DNA from: Sulfitobacter guttiformis
GTDB taxonomy: Bacteria > Pseudomonadota > Alphaproteobacteria > Rhodobacterales > Rhodobacteraceae
Assembly (NCBI RefSeq): GCF_003610455.1
Contig: NZ_RAQK01000001.1
Location: 434,001-498,000, forward strand
Reading direction: 5' to 3'
DNA length: 64,000 nt
The translations under genes and the position numbers were made by a program. Below the pieces are notes generated by a model. The model was not told where the DNA came from and did no database searches. It was given only the letters and a program-made list of their open reading frames with translations. Positions 19,092 through 27,329 of this stretch are shown piece by piece; position 1 is the first letter of the stretch, and each line of letters begins with the position of its first letter.

Positions 19092-20120
19092 TTACGATGG
19101 TCTTTTGCTGCGTCCTTTGGGACGCAGCCCCGAATTTGCAGTATCGCGGAGTTCGGGCGTGTACATGGTTTGTCGCGCACGCCCCTCTTTTTTTGAAGCA
19201 TAAAGCGCGATATCTGCATCCTCCATAACTGTCGCACGCGTGGCCGTATTGCTGGACTGTATCCAGACGGTGCCAATGCTCGCAGAGATCTTAGAAACTT
19301 GCCCTTTGAAAGGAATCGGCACCTCGATCCGCTCGATGATCCGACGGCCTACCCGCTCCAGCACGTCGATATCACTGACATTGGGGAGGATCACCGTGAA
19401 TTCATCACCACCAACCCGCGCAACGGTGTCCGTGACACGGGTTTCCTCGATCATCGCACCGGCAACAACCTGCAAAACATGGTCACCTGCTGCGTGGCCC
19501 AGAGTGTCATTGACCGCCTTGAAGTAATCCAGATCGATGTGCATCACAGCAAAACATGCATTGGCCGCGAGTAACCGTTCCAGCAGCAGTTCAAGCGCAC
19601 GGCGGTTCTTGAGACCGGTAAGGGTATCGGTAAACGCCTGTTCTTCGGCTGCCACTTTGGCCCCTTGCAGGCGCAGGTTCAGCTGGCGCGAGGATTCCAT
19701 CGCCGCCGATTTCGCCTCGACCAGATAGAGCATTTCAATTGCAAGATCGGTCGCGGCAAAATCGGCATTGGTCAGGGCGTAGTCCCGCACACCATCCAGA
19801 ATGGAGATTCCGAAAGACAGGTTCACGATTGCGGCGCCGCGCCCGTCTGGCACGAGTACCCCCTTAAGCCGTGCGGGCGGTTCACCTGCCAGCTCCAAGT
19901 GCAGTTTGAGGCTTTGCGCGGCCCATAACTGCGTCAGAGTTGCGACACCGCGCGGCCGCCGTACAGTAAATGCCTCCAGAAACGGCAAACCGACCAGTGC
20001 CATATCAGGGCGCAACTTTTGCGTCGTCGGCCCCACGTGTGTGATTACCCCCTGCGCATCCAGCATGAGATGCATTGGACATAACACGTCCATCACGTCA
20101 GTGTTTGCCATGTGTTTCAT
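19092..20120 (-). CDS. Diguanylate cyclase with N-terminal H-NOX-associated (HNOBA-like) domain
   Basis: A 342-residue cytoplasmic enzyme predicted to make cyclic di-GMP from two GTP. Residues 10-110 resemble the HNOBA domain found in partners of H-NOX sensors, followed by a helical linker at 125-160. The GGDEF domain has DTLTGLKNRR at 165-174, DLDYFKAVND at 196-205 and an intact GGDEF at 237-241. RVTD at 228-231, five residues before GGDEF, is a standard product-inhibition I-site. Its start overlaps the stop of the H-NOX-like gene (ATGA), a genetic pairing that implies the H-NOX-like protein controls cyclase activity. A 9-bp perfect hairpin lies inside its last codons. Confidence 0.9.
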   Translation of the reverse strand: MKHMANTDVMDVLCPMHLMLDAQGVITHVGPTTQKLRPDMALVGLPFLEAFTVRRPRGVATLTQLWAAQSLKLHLELAGEPPARLKGVLVPDGRGAAIVNLSFGISILDGVRDYALTNADFAATDLAIEMLYLVEAKSAAMESSRQLNLRLQGAKVAAEEQAFTDTLTGLKNRRALELLLERLLAANACFAVMHIDLDYFKAVNDTLGHAAGDHVLQVVAGAMIEETRVTDTVARVGGDEFTVILPNVSDIDVLERVGRRIIERIEVPIPFKGQVSKISASIGTVWIQSSNTATRATVMEDADIALYASKKEGRARQTMYTPELRDTANSGLRPKGRSKRPS

Positions 20121-20704
20121 GGTGCCCGTGCGCCCAGATCAAAGGCGCGACCATCCGCGAAATCTGCTACTACCAGCTGAATTCGCACGGTCTCTTTACC
20201 GTTGGCGCCTTCCTCAAGTTCGAGCAGAGCTAACGCGCCGTAATCATCGGCCATCACCCGCAGCACCCCCATCATCAGATACCCGAATCCCGGCATCGGG
20301 CTGTCACAAATCAGGCGATAGCGACCATCGGCATGTCCATGCAGCTCAATCGCGGGGAAATGTAGATCCGACACGGCCATACGCGCGCGATCAGGCAGGT
20401 CATCCAGCGAATGCAGAAAATCCTCGAAATTCACACCACCGAAACGCAGGAGCCTCCGCACAGCTTCGGTATTGGGATGTGACACAAGATAAGCGCCAAC
20501 ATCCTCCATGATTTCACTGCGCCCCCGCCGCAGGACAGCGCCCATCGCGTCCACAACCGCTGAGGCGACCGCATCATCGTATGTCAACATCGCCTCGAAC
20601 TCAGGAGGAGAAACATCCGCACGTGCCGCCACCTCCAGCCACGCAGACTGGCCATAACCGTCGGTCATATAATTCTGGAAACTGCGATTGATAAGCCCGT
20701 GCAT
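20117..20704 (-). CDS. H-NOX-like (heme NO-binding fold) protein lacking the proximal histidine
   Basis: A 195-residue protein with the H-NOX opening MHGLINRS; ATG 20704 is chosen because AAGAGG precedes it at good spacing and family members start at MxG. H-NOX proteins bind heme through a proximal His and a YxSxR motif. Aligned by eye, the His position is P104 (DDLPDRAR, where heme binders have a His), and YxSxR reads C133-x-S135-x-M137. H98 is the nearest alternative ligand. Canonical heme binding is therefore doubtful although the fold looks complete. The gene is translationally coupled to the HNOBA-GGDEF cyclase, so it is probably its sensor subunit. Confidence 0.85.
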   Translation of the reverse strand: MHGLINRSFQNYMTDGYGQSAWLEVAARADVSPPEFEAMLTYDDAVASAVVDAMGAVLRRGRSEIMEDVGAYLVSHPNTEAVRRLLRFGGVNFEDFLHSLDDLPDRARMAVSDLHFPAIELHGHADGRYRLICDSPMPGFGYLMMGVLRVMADDYGALALLELEEGANGKETVRIQLVVADFADGRAFDLGARAP

Positions 20705-20790
20705 GGCTGCCTCTTGTTTTTGCTGTCCCACAGTGATGGCGGTCAGGCGTTAACAAGATACTAAGATAAGGGATCGTCGTGCAGACGTGG

Positions 20791-22350
20791 TTAAAAATCG
20801 GTTGGCGCGCCGCCTTCGGATTTACGCCGCGCCACGAAACCGGCCAGTTCTTCGCGGATCGCCACATCCATCGGCGGCTCCTCAAAACTGCCGACAATTT
20901 CCTTGAACATGTGATGCGCCCGCTCCTGCGTCCAGATGCCACCCGCCACCTCCCAGCCTTCATAATTAGTCCAATCGCTCAGGAATGGCTGGTAGAATGC
21001 AGTAGTATAGCGATCCTGCGTATGCTGTATGCCAAAGAAATGACTGCCGTGACCAACCTCTTTGATTGCGTCGAATGCGATCTCGTCCGGTCCCGTTGCA
21101 CAAATCTCGGGTGCCATATAGCGCTGGATTTGCTGTAATATTTCGCAGTCCATTATGAATTTCTCGGGACTAGCGATCAAGCCACCCTCAAGCCATCCAG
21201 CCGCGTGATAAACCATGTTTGTGCCCGACTGCACGGCTGCCCAGAGAGAATTAGAGGTCTCCCACATGGCCTGACCGTCCGGCACATTGGCCGCGCACAC
21301 CCCCGAAGACCGCATCGGCAGCCCGTAGAAGCGGCACAGCTGTCCGGTCATCTGCGTGGCGCGCATGTATTCCGGCGTCCCAAAGGCCGGCGCGCCGGTT
21401 TTCATATCCACGTTTGAGGTAAACGTCCCGATGGCTACCGACGCACCGGGGCGGATAATCTGGGCCAGAACCACTGCGATCAGCGCTTCGGCGATGGACT
21501 GGGTCACCGCTCCTGCCATTGTCACAGGCGCCATCGCCCCCGCCAGTGTAAAGGGCGTCACAACAAGCCCCTGATTGCGTCGCGCGATCCTCATCCAGCC
21601 GTCAAGCATCGGAATATCATGTTTCAGCGGCGAGGTGGAATTGATGTTAGTATACATCTTCGGACTGGCTTCGAATTCCTCGTGCGTCCATCCCCCAGAG
21701 ATCCGCACCATCTCCATTACATCCTCGACCCGCTCCTTCCCGAGAGAGTAGGCATGCATGGCCTTATCGGTAATCGTCAGTTTGTCATATAAAACATCCA
21801 GATGTCGCACCGAGGCGTGGATATCGACCGGCTCCACGGGATAGCCGCCCGCGAAATGGATACAGTTGAAATATTGCGTTAGCTTGAGAAGATCCCGGCA
21901 CATCTCGCGCGTGCCTGGCACCTTGCGGTTGATGGCCATGTCCCAGTAGTTTGGCGGTGAGGAGACATTCCCAAACACCAGATTTTTCCCGCCGATGGTA
22001 ATGGCACGATCCGGATTGCGCGGCGTAATAACAAATTCCGACGGGGCCATGGCCACGTATTCCATAACCATGTCGCGGTCCATGCGAACATTCTCACCAT
22101 TGACTGTGCAGCCCGCTTTGCGAAAAATCTCCAGCGCCTCGAGATTGTAAATCTCGATCCCGATCTCCTCGAGAATACGCATTGCGCCGTTATGGATCGC
22201 CGCGACACCCTCCGGTCCCAGTGGCTCTGTCGGGCGATCGATGTTGACAGGCGGGTTCCATGGCATCTGCTCTATGACGGAGGTGCCCCGACGGGTTTTC
22301 GCACCTGCGCGCCCACCACCGCGGGTTCTGCGTTTCGGCTCTTCAGTCAT
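20791..22350 (-). CDS. MttB-family (trimethylamine methyltransferase-like) corrinoid-dependent methyltransferase, non-pyrrolysine type
   Basis: A 519-residue TIM-barrel protein of the MttB/COG5598 family, whose members move a methyl group from quaternary or tertiary amines to a corrinoid protein. The first 30 residues are a basic, low-complexity extension. The frame is read without any in-frame TAG, so this is not a pyrrolysine enzyme; such MttB relatives include glycine-betaine and other quaternary-amine demethylases. No corrinoid protein or reactivase gene is nearby, so the partner would have to be encoded elsewhere. The carnitine operon 7-10 kb away yields glycine betaine, a conceivable substrate; this is inference only. 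Confidence 0.88.
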   Translation of the reverse strand: MTEEPKRRTRGGGRAGAKTRRGTSVIEQMPWNPPVNIDRPTEPLGPEGVAAIHNGAMRILEEIGIEIYNLEALEIFRKAGCTVNGENVRMDRDMVMEYVAMAPSEFVITPRNPDRAITIGGKNLVFGNVSSPPNYWDMAINRKVPGTREMCRDLLKLTQYFNCIHFAGGYPVEPVDIHASVRHLDVLYDKLTITDKAMHAYSLGKERVEDVMEMVRISGGWTHEEFEASPKMYTNINSTSPLKHDIPMLDGWMRIARRNQGLVVTPFTLAGAMAPVTMAGAVTQSIAEALIAVVLAQIIRPGASVAIGTFTSNVDMKTGAPAFGTPEYMRATQMTGQLCRFYGLPMRSSGVCAANVPDGQAMWETSNSLWAAVQSGTNMVYHAAGWLEGGLIASPEKFIMDCEILQQIQRYMAPEICATGPDEIAFDAIKEVGHGSHFFGIQHTQDRYTTAFYQPFLSDWTNYEGWEVAGGIWTQERAHHMFKEIVGSFEEPPMDVAIREELAGFVARRKSEGGAPTDF

Positions 22351-22441
22351 GGCGCCGCTCCTTTTACTGGTCCCGCCAGAAGGCCCCAGCCGACCAAGAA
22401 CAGCCCATACAAGAGCGACAGTTTATGTCGTATTTAGGAGT

Positions 22442-23158
22442 TCAAAGTGCGCCCTGAGTTTCTAGCCACCCCGGAATTTCCCCGATATCGCGCAGAACCA
22501 CATCCGCCAGCGGCGCCAGTACATCCGCACCGGCCGCTCCCGTGAGCACGCCAATGGTCCGCATACCCGCGGCACGACCCGCGTGCAGATCATGCGTACT
22601 GTCGCCAACCATCACAATCTGCGCGGGTGATAGATTAACGGCAGCGGCAAAAGCCAGCAACTGCCCCGGCGCAGGCTTTCCGCCATACCCACTGTCATAG
22701 CCCGCGATAAAATCAAACAGGTCGGTTACGCCCGCGGCAGCCAGATGCGCCCGTGCGGGCGTTTCGCTGTCGTTTGTCGCCACGCCAAGTGCGATCCCCT
22801 GCGCCCGCAGCCCTGTCAAAAGAGGCACCAGCGGCACAGCTGGCTGCTGCGGCGCCGTCGCCGCTTCCTCGTTAAGCATGATGAGCAGATCAACGCGGGA
22901 CAGCCCGGGAATAAGGGGCGCAATCACATCGGCGATCTCCCCCGGGGTCCCCGCAATCACAAGGCTGTCGCGGGCAAATTTTCCCGTTGCCATGTCAAAG
23001 CCTATCGCCGCTCCGATCGTGGACGCGCGCGCACGGTCGCCGGCAACCACACGGGTCAAAAAAGCAAGCGCCCACGCCTCCCAAGTTGCAGAGAAATCAA
23101 ACAACGTACCGTCTTTGTCAAAGCACAGGCCTTTGACTGCGAAGCTTTTTCCAGTCAT
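22442..23158 (-). CDS. HAD-superfamily phosphatase (phosphoglycolate phosphatase-like)
   Basis: A 238-residue haloacid-dehalogenase-type hydrolase. Motif I is FDKDGTLFD near residues 13-21 (first Asp is the nucleophile), motif II the T in VATND, motif III the K in GGKPAPG and motif IV GDSTHDL. A helical cap lies between motifs I and II as in Gph. ATG 23158 is chosen because it overlaps the DUF3572 stop (ATGA); the frame's upstream TTG is less likely. The exact substrate, 2-phosphoglycolate or another small phosphate ester, cannot be told. Confidence 0.85.
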   Translation of the reverse strand: MTGKSFAVKGLCFDKDGTLFDFSATWEAWALAFLTRVVAGDRARASTIGAAIGFDMATGKFARDSLVIAGTPGEIADVIAPLIPGLSRVDLLIMLNEEAATAPQQPAVPLVPLLTGLRAQGIALGVATNDSETPARAHLAAAGVTDLFDFIAGYDSGYGGKPAPGQLLAFAAAVNLSPAQIVMVGDSTHDLHAGRAAGMRTIGVLTGAAGADVLAPLADVVLRDIGEIPGWLETQGAL

Positions 23159-23439
23159 GTCCAATGCCTTTGCTCACCACCGGGCAATCCCATACGCGCC
23201 TCTGCCAGACGCTCATAGGGGATGCGCTGCGCATCACAGCATGCGATTACCCAAGCATCGTCCATCATTATGAAATCCAGCACCGACCCCAGAAAGTCGG
23301 GGTTGTCTACCGCGCTGCGCATATCTGCAGCCGATGCGCCGGTCGATCCAAGGAACACCGGCAACAAATCTTCATTCCCGACAAGCCATGTCAAAGTCTC
23401 GATTGCGATGGTCTCGGCGGCATTTCGCGTAAGGGCCAT
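23155..23439 (-). CDS. DUF3572 family protein
   Basis: A 94-residue, mostly helical acidic protein matching the DUF3572 family of alphaproteobacteria, whose function is not established. It is divergent from the PleD-like gene. DUF3572 genes are often found beside divK/pleD in alphaproteobacteria, which supports reading the neighbour as a PleD relative. Its stop overlaps the HAD phosphatase start. Confidence 0.85.
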   Translation of the reverse strand: MALTRNAAETIAIETLTWLVGNEDLLPVFLGSTGASAADMRSAVDNPDFLGSVLDFIMMDDAWVIACCDAQRIPYERLAEARMGLPGGEQRHWT

Positions 23440-23534
23440 GAACGTTCTCCATTAGCTCAAAATCTCAACGCTTTGTTAATCATTTGGTCAGAAAACTGAA
23501 GCCAACAAAAACACGCAGCGGGAAAGGATCGAAA

Positions 23535-24950
23535 GTGCAGGGCAACATACTCATCGTTGACGGTATTTCGACCAACCGTATCGTGCTGAAGGTTAAACTA
23601 ACAGCGGCATTTTATCAGGTTGTGCAGGCTGGCACAGTCGTCGAAGCGCTTGAAATGATTACCAAGCACAAGCCAGACCTTGTCCTCACAGCAATGAATT
23701 TACCTGACGGTACTGCTGCGGATTTATGCACCTATCTGCGTAAGATGCCGCAAACCGCGACCTTGCCGGTGCTGGCAGTTGCCTCCTCCCATAATCCCGA
23801 AAGGCGCCTCGCGACATTGCGCGCAGGCGTCTGCGACGTGATGAACAAACCGGTTAACGAGACGCTTCTGCTGGGACGGGTCCGCAATATGATTCGCGCC
23901 CACCGGACCTTTGCCCAATGGCAGCTGCGCGAGGATACCAACTGCGCACTCGGCCTCGCTGAAGCCCCGGGGGAGTTCATCCGCCCCATCGCCGTGTCGA
24001 TCATCGGAAACGAGGCGGCGCCACTACAGGGCTGGGTGCGCCAGCTCTTGCCCCACATGCGCGCAAGTTACTGTGTGACGCTGCTCAACGAAGCGCTGGC
24101 AGCCCTGAATGCGGGCGCACCCCCAGATGCCATTGTTCTGGCTTTGCCCGACAACCTCTCACAAAGTGATACCTGCTTGCGCCTGATCTCAGCCTTGCGG
24201 GCCAGTGCACTTATGCAGGATATCGCGCTACTTGTTATCCAGAAAACCGAAGATCCCTTACAGGCGACGTCAGCTCTCGACTTGGGTGCTGATGATGTCA
24301 TGACAGGTGGATTTGAGGCCGCCGAATTGGCGGTGCGGATTGACATATTACTCAAGCGCAAGCGTCAGCTCGCCCATCTTCTACAAAGCGTTCATACCGG
24401 CCTGCAGGCTGCGGCGTATGATCCGCTGACGGGTCTTTATAATCGCCGATATGCCATGCCGTATTTGAGTGGCCTGATCGAGCGGAGTGCTGCAACGCAG
24501 ATCTCGTTTGCAGTAATCGTCGCCGACATGGACCACTTCAAACGGATCAACGACCTCTATGGCCATGCCTCCGGCGATGCTGTTCTGGTGGAAACCGCGC
24601 GCAGGCTGCGCAGGGCGGTACGCGGATCGGATATGGTTGCGCGGATCGGCGGGGAGGAGTTTCTCATCGCCCTGCCCGCAGCCGATGTGATCACAGCGCG
24701 CTCCCTTGCACACCGTATTTGCGATGCAATCGGCGGCACGCCCTTTATCATCCCCGGTGCGGCTGATCCGGTTCACATCACCATCAGCCTCGGCCTCGCC
24801 ATGAGCAAAGCGCCGTTTCAAGCGGAACGCGGTATACCCGAAACACCAAGTACCCTGCTCGATCATGCAGACAAAGCACTTTATGCCGCGAAGATGCAGG
24901 GGCGTAACCGCGTAAATTTTAGCCTTTCCCAGGCCAGCCCAGCGGCCTGA
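23535..24950 (+). CDS. PleD-like diguanylate cyclase with degenerate receiver (REC-REC-GGEEF)
   Basis: A 471-residue protein. GTG 23535 is chosen because AAGGA precedes it and it starts as PleD proteins do, just before ILIVD; the open frame continues 17 codons upstream to a TTG. Residues 3-120 are a receiver in which the acidic pair reads DG instead of DD and the phospho-acceptor position (PDLVLTA, where PleD has an Asp) is Ala, while the KP of the active site remains. A second pseudo-receiver follows at about 150-275. The GGDEF domain has DPLTGLYNRR, DMDHFKRIND, RIGGEEF and an RGSD I-site five residues earlier, so it should be catalytically active and product-inhibited. Control by phosphorylation appears lost. 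Confidence 0.9.
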   Translation: MQGNILIVDGISTNRIVLKVKLTAAFYQVVQAGTVVEALEMITKHKPDLVLTAMNLPDGTAADLCTYLRKMPQTATLPVLAVASSHNPERRLATLRAGVCDVMNKPVNETLLLGRVRNMIRAHRTFAQWQLREDTNCALGLAEAPGEFIRPIAVSIIGNEAAPLQGWVRQLLPHMRASYCVTLLNEALAALNAGAPPDAIVLALPDNLSQSDTCLRLISALRASALMQDIALLVIQKTEDPLQATSALDLGADDVMTGGFEAAELAVRIDILLKRKRQLAHLLQSVHTGLQAAAYDPLTGLYNRRYAMPYLSGLIERSAATQISFAVIVADMDHFKRINDLYGHASGDAVLVETARRLRRAVRGSDMVARIGGEEFLIALPAADVITARSLAHRICDAIGGTPFIIPGAADPVHITISLGLAMSKAPFQAERGIPETPSTLLDHADKALYAAKMQGRNRVNFSLSQASPAA

Positions 24951-25024
24951 ACAAGCAGCTGAGGCGGGTGATCTACGCGCCACCTTGATAGTCACAAATC
25001 GCAGAACATAGTAAAACCCAACGA

Positions 25025-25495
25025 TCAGCGCTCCTTTTTTCGCACTTTGTTGTCAGCTTCAAACGCCTCTATCCGGTCCGCATAGGCGGCGCGCTCCTCA
25101 ACACTCATCGCGGCAACCTGCGCAAGCCATGCCGCACTGACAACACGTTGCTGCTGCGCGCCAGTATCGCGCTGCGCTTCCAGAACGCCCATCGCGGCTG
25201 CGTGATCGAACGGTTCACGGCGCAGGGCCTCTAGCATCGCATCGACACCGCCTGATGCTGCACGCGGGACAGTCTTGATTTCCTCGCGGATCGCCTGCCG
25301 TGCCTCATGGGGAAGGGCCTTCATAAAGATCGCACTGCCTTTCGCGCCGCCGCGGGGGCCACCGCCGCCACGCTCGTCGCCCTGATGGCGCAAGGCAGCA
25401 CCGCCAAGGGCCGCTGCCACTGCAAGGTTGATCGCGAGCGAGACCCCCAAAATCACTGGCATCCAGCGTCTTTTGCTGCCTGTGTTAGCCATCAT
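25025..25495 (-). CDS. Periplasmic heavy-metal-sensor-like (Spy/CpxP/CnrX type) membrane-anchored protein
   Basis: About 156 residues. One hydrophobic segment follows a basic KRRW start, then a Gly/Arg-rich linker and an all-helical, charged C-terminal domain like periplasmic metal- or stress-sensing proteins. No His/Cys/Met metal cluster is evident, so metal binding is uncertain. ATG 25495 is chosen because GAGG precedes it and it lies just after the anti-sigma-like stop; the longer frame starts at a TTG inside that gene. Third member of the sigma/anti-sigma unit, it may sense envelope conditions for the anti-sigma factor. Confidence 0.7.
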   Translation of the reverse strand: MMANTGSKRRWMPVILGVSLAINLAVAAALGGAALRHQGDERGGGGPRGGAKGSAIFMKALPHEARQAIREEIKTVPRAASGGVDAMLEALRREPFDHAAAMGVLEAQRDTGAQQQRVVSAAWLAQVAAMSVEERAAYADRIEAFEADNKVRKKER

Positions 25496-25496
25496 A

Positions 25497-25862
25497 TCAT
25501 CCCTCATCATTTTCCAGAACGAAACCGGACAAGCCAAAGCCGGTCAGATCCGTCACATCCTCGTCAGCCATTACCTCGACCGCGCCCAACAGGACCAGCG
25601 GGTCCATCGCATCTGCCGGTGGCGCTACGCCGAACCAGAAGCCGACCGCCGTCGCCGTGACCAATCCGCCAAACCCCGCAGGACCGCCAATTCCGCCCAA
25701 AATCCGCTGCCAGAGCCGTAGAAGTTTCCGCTGTCGTGGCATCTGCGCCTGCGCATCCGCAGCAATACGAGCTGCCAGATCCTGCGATATCTGGGGCGGC
25801 GTGGCACGTGCATCCTCGAAAAAGGCCTCCAGATCAAATTTTTCAGGTTGTGTCATCATCAT
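25497..25862 (-). CDS. Putative membrane anti-sigma factor
   Basis: About 121 residues: an acidic cytoplasmic N-terminal region of some 55 residues, one transmembrane segment (roughly 60-80) and a short periplasmic acidic tail. There is no HxxxCxxC zinc anti-sigma motif. I call it an anti-sigma factor from its single-pass layout and its position: it overlaps the ECF sigma gene at its start and touches the periplasmic sensor gene at its end. Three consecutive ATG codons (25862-25854) leave the precise start open. The sequence alone does not show sigma binding. Confidence 0.55.
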   Translation of the reverse strand: MMMTQPEKFDLEAFFEDARATPPQISQDLAARIAADAQAQMPRQRKLLRLWQRILGGIGGPAGFGGLVTATAVGFWFGVAPPADAMDPLVLLGAVEVMADEDVTDLTGFGLSGFVLENDEG

Positions 25863-26454
25863 ACCCCAATGCATCGCGCTGTGCTGCCAGATCGGCGGAA
25901 AGCGCCCGTTTACCGCGGGCTGTCAGGCTCTCTACGGCCTCAACACCCACGTCCAAAATCTCGGCGATATCAGGGTTCGCCAACCCTTCGATGTGCCGCA
26001 AGATTACTGCCTGTCGCTGCCGCTCGGGCAAGCGCAAAAGCGCAGCCTGTAGCGCATCATGGCGCGCCGCGTTTTGCAGACGCGTCTCGATCGCGGGTGC
26101 GGGGTCTACTGGCGCATCAATCTCGTCGAGTGTTTGCGTCCGCTGCGTACGCAGGCGATCCATACATAGATTGGCCACCACACGGTATAGCCATGTTGCC
26201 GCCTGTGCGCGCCCGTCATCCCATTTCGGGGCCTGCTTCCACAGACGCAACAATGCTTCTTGGGTGACGTCTTCTGCCTCGGCCCGGTCCCCTAGTACGC
26301 GGTATGCATGCGCATACGCCCGCGGAGCAAGACGCGCGGACAATATCCGCGCCGCAGCTCCGTCTCCCGCCGCATAGCGGGCAAGCAAGGCGGCATCGGC
26401 ATCACGCACCCCGTCGAAGTCGCCGTTTTCTTTATGATCGCTCGTATCTTTCAA
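25843..26454 (-). CDS. ECF-subfamily RNA polymerase sigma factor
   Basis: About 200 residues with the two ECF regions. Sigma-2 carries DADAALLARYAAGD and the core-binding/-10 segment DVTQEALLRLWKQ; sigma-4 has LPERQRQAVILRHIEG and a helix-turn-helix around NPDIAEILDVGVEAVESL. TTG 26454 is proposed as start because GGAAAG lies six bases before it; GTG 26409 would give a shorter protein more typical of the family, so the start is uncertain. It forms a unit with the anti-sigma-like and periplasmic-sensor genes, and with the EF-hand gene 120 bp upstream on the same strand. Confidence 0.88.
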   Translation of the reverse strand: MKDTSDHKENGDFDGVRDADAALLARYAAGDGAAARILSARLAPRAYAHAYRVLGDRAEAEDVTQEALLRLWKQAPKWDDGRAQAATWLYRVVANLCMDRLRTQRTQTLDEIDAPVDPAPAIETRLQNAARHDALQAALLRLPERQRQAVILRHIEGLANPDIAEILDVGVEAVESLTARGKRALSADLAAQRDALGYDDDTT

Positions 26455-26573
26455 GAGCTTCTTTCCGCAGATGCCGTCAGGGGGATCCAGCCCCGCAATA
26501 TGCAGGGCCGGACAATATGCCGGACCTCGTTCTTTCAACAGCCGGTGGAATTTTCTACCGGTTGATCCGGACC

Positions 26574-27119
26574 TCAGCCCTTTTTATGGTCGTCTTTCTT
26601 GCCATGACCTTTGCCATGGTCACGGGCTTTTGCAAACTCTTCCATGCTCAACGAGCCGTTCTTGTCTGTGTCCAGCTTCTCGATCATCTTTGAGGGATCG
26701 CGACGGGCGTGCATCTCTTCGAGGGTAACGCCCCCGCTTTTATCCAAATCCAGCCGCTCAAAGCGTTTTGCCGCCTGCTTGCCCATTTTGCTGTCGTCCA
26801 CAGCTGCCAGTTCTTGTGCACTCAAGGCGCCATCCTTGTCGGCATCGAACCTTTTGAGCAAGCGGTCGCGGAACATAGCCTGAGTGGCAGCTTTCATCTC
26901 CTCGGCGTTGAGCGCGCCGTCTTTATCCGCATCGGCAGCGGTAAAACGTTCGTTGGCCTGTGCCGACATCTCTTCCGCCGTGATCTGGCCATCGCTGTTG
27001 GCATCAATTTGGGCAAAGCGCTCCTGCTGTCTTGTGCCGCGGTCCTGATCCTGAGCCTGTGCAGTCGTTGCAACCAGACCTGCCACGATGGCCAATGCAG
27101 TGAGTGTTTCCTTAAACAT
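26574..27119 (-). CDS. Periplasmic EF-hand (calmodulin-like) calcium-binding protein
   Basis: A 181-residue protein with a signal peptide of about 22 residues ending at TAQAQ. Five EF-hand loops can be read: DANSDGQITAEE, DADKDGALNAEE, DADKDGALSAQE, DLDKSGGVTLEE and DTDKNGSLSMEE, all with the D-x-D/N-x-D/S/N-G pattern and a closing Glu. The tail is His/Lys/Asp-rich. ATG 27119 is chosen since GGAG lies seven bases upstream. It is the first gene before the ECF sigma unit on the same strand, suggesting a calcium- or envelope-responsive system, or that it is a target of this sigma factor. Confidence 0.88.
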   Translation of the reverse strand: MFKETLTALAIVAGLVATTAQAQDQDRGTRQQERFAQIDANSDGQITAEEMSAQANERFTAADADKDGALNAEEMKAATQAMFRDRLLKRFDADKDGALSAQELAAVDDSKMGKQAAKRFERLDLDKSGGVTLEEMHARRDPSKMIEKLDTDKNGSLSMEEFAKARDHGKGHGKKDDHKKG

Positions 27120-27329
27120 GGTGTTCTCCATTTGTTATGTGGCTGCGCGGTCCGGGCGCCTGTTTGGTCCCGTTGTCGCCGTGCAGTTGGGAGTAATACG
27201 CATCCCCGCGCATCTTCCGTCGCAAAACATGCAAAAAACTTCTGGGCTCGCCCGTTGAGACAAATCGCCACCTTTTATTCTGGCTTCAGTTGGCCCATTT
27301 AGGGAATGAACCGCGATTTAGGACCTAAC

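Noticed and set aside
18938..19276. Minus-strand open frame of 112 codons at the end of the cyclase gene.
   Set aside because: It overlaps the cyclase in another frame, has a basic mixed composition and no recognisable domain.
20791..22350. Pyrrolysine-type trimethylamine methyltransferase.
   Set aside because: The reading frame has no in-frame TAG codon, which the pyrrolysine enzymes require.
27194..27218. GGAAG and CGTATTA on the minus strand upstream of the EF-hand gene as an ECF-sigma promoter.
   Set aside because: Spacing between the two blocks is only about 13 nt, shorter than the usual 16-17, and the sequences fit no ECF consensus I know well enough to claim.
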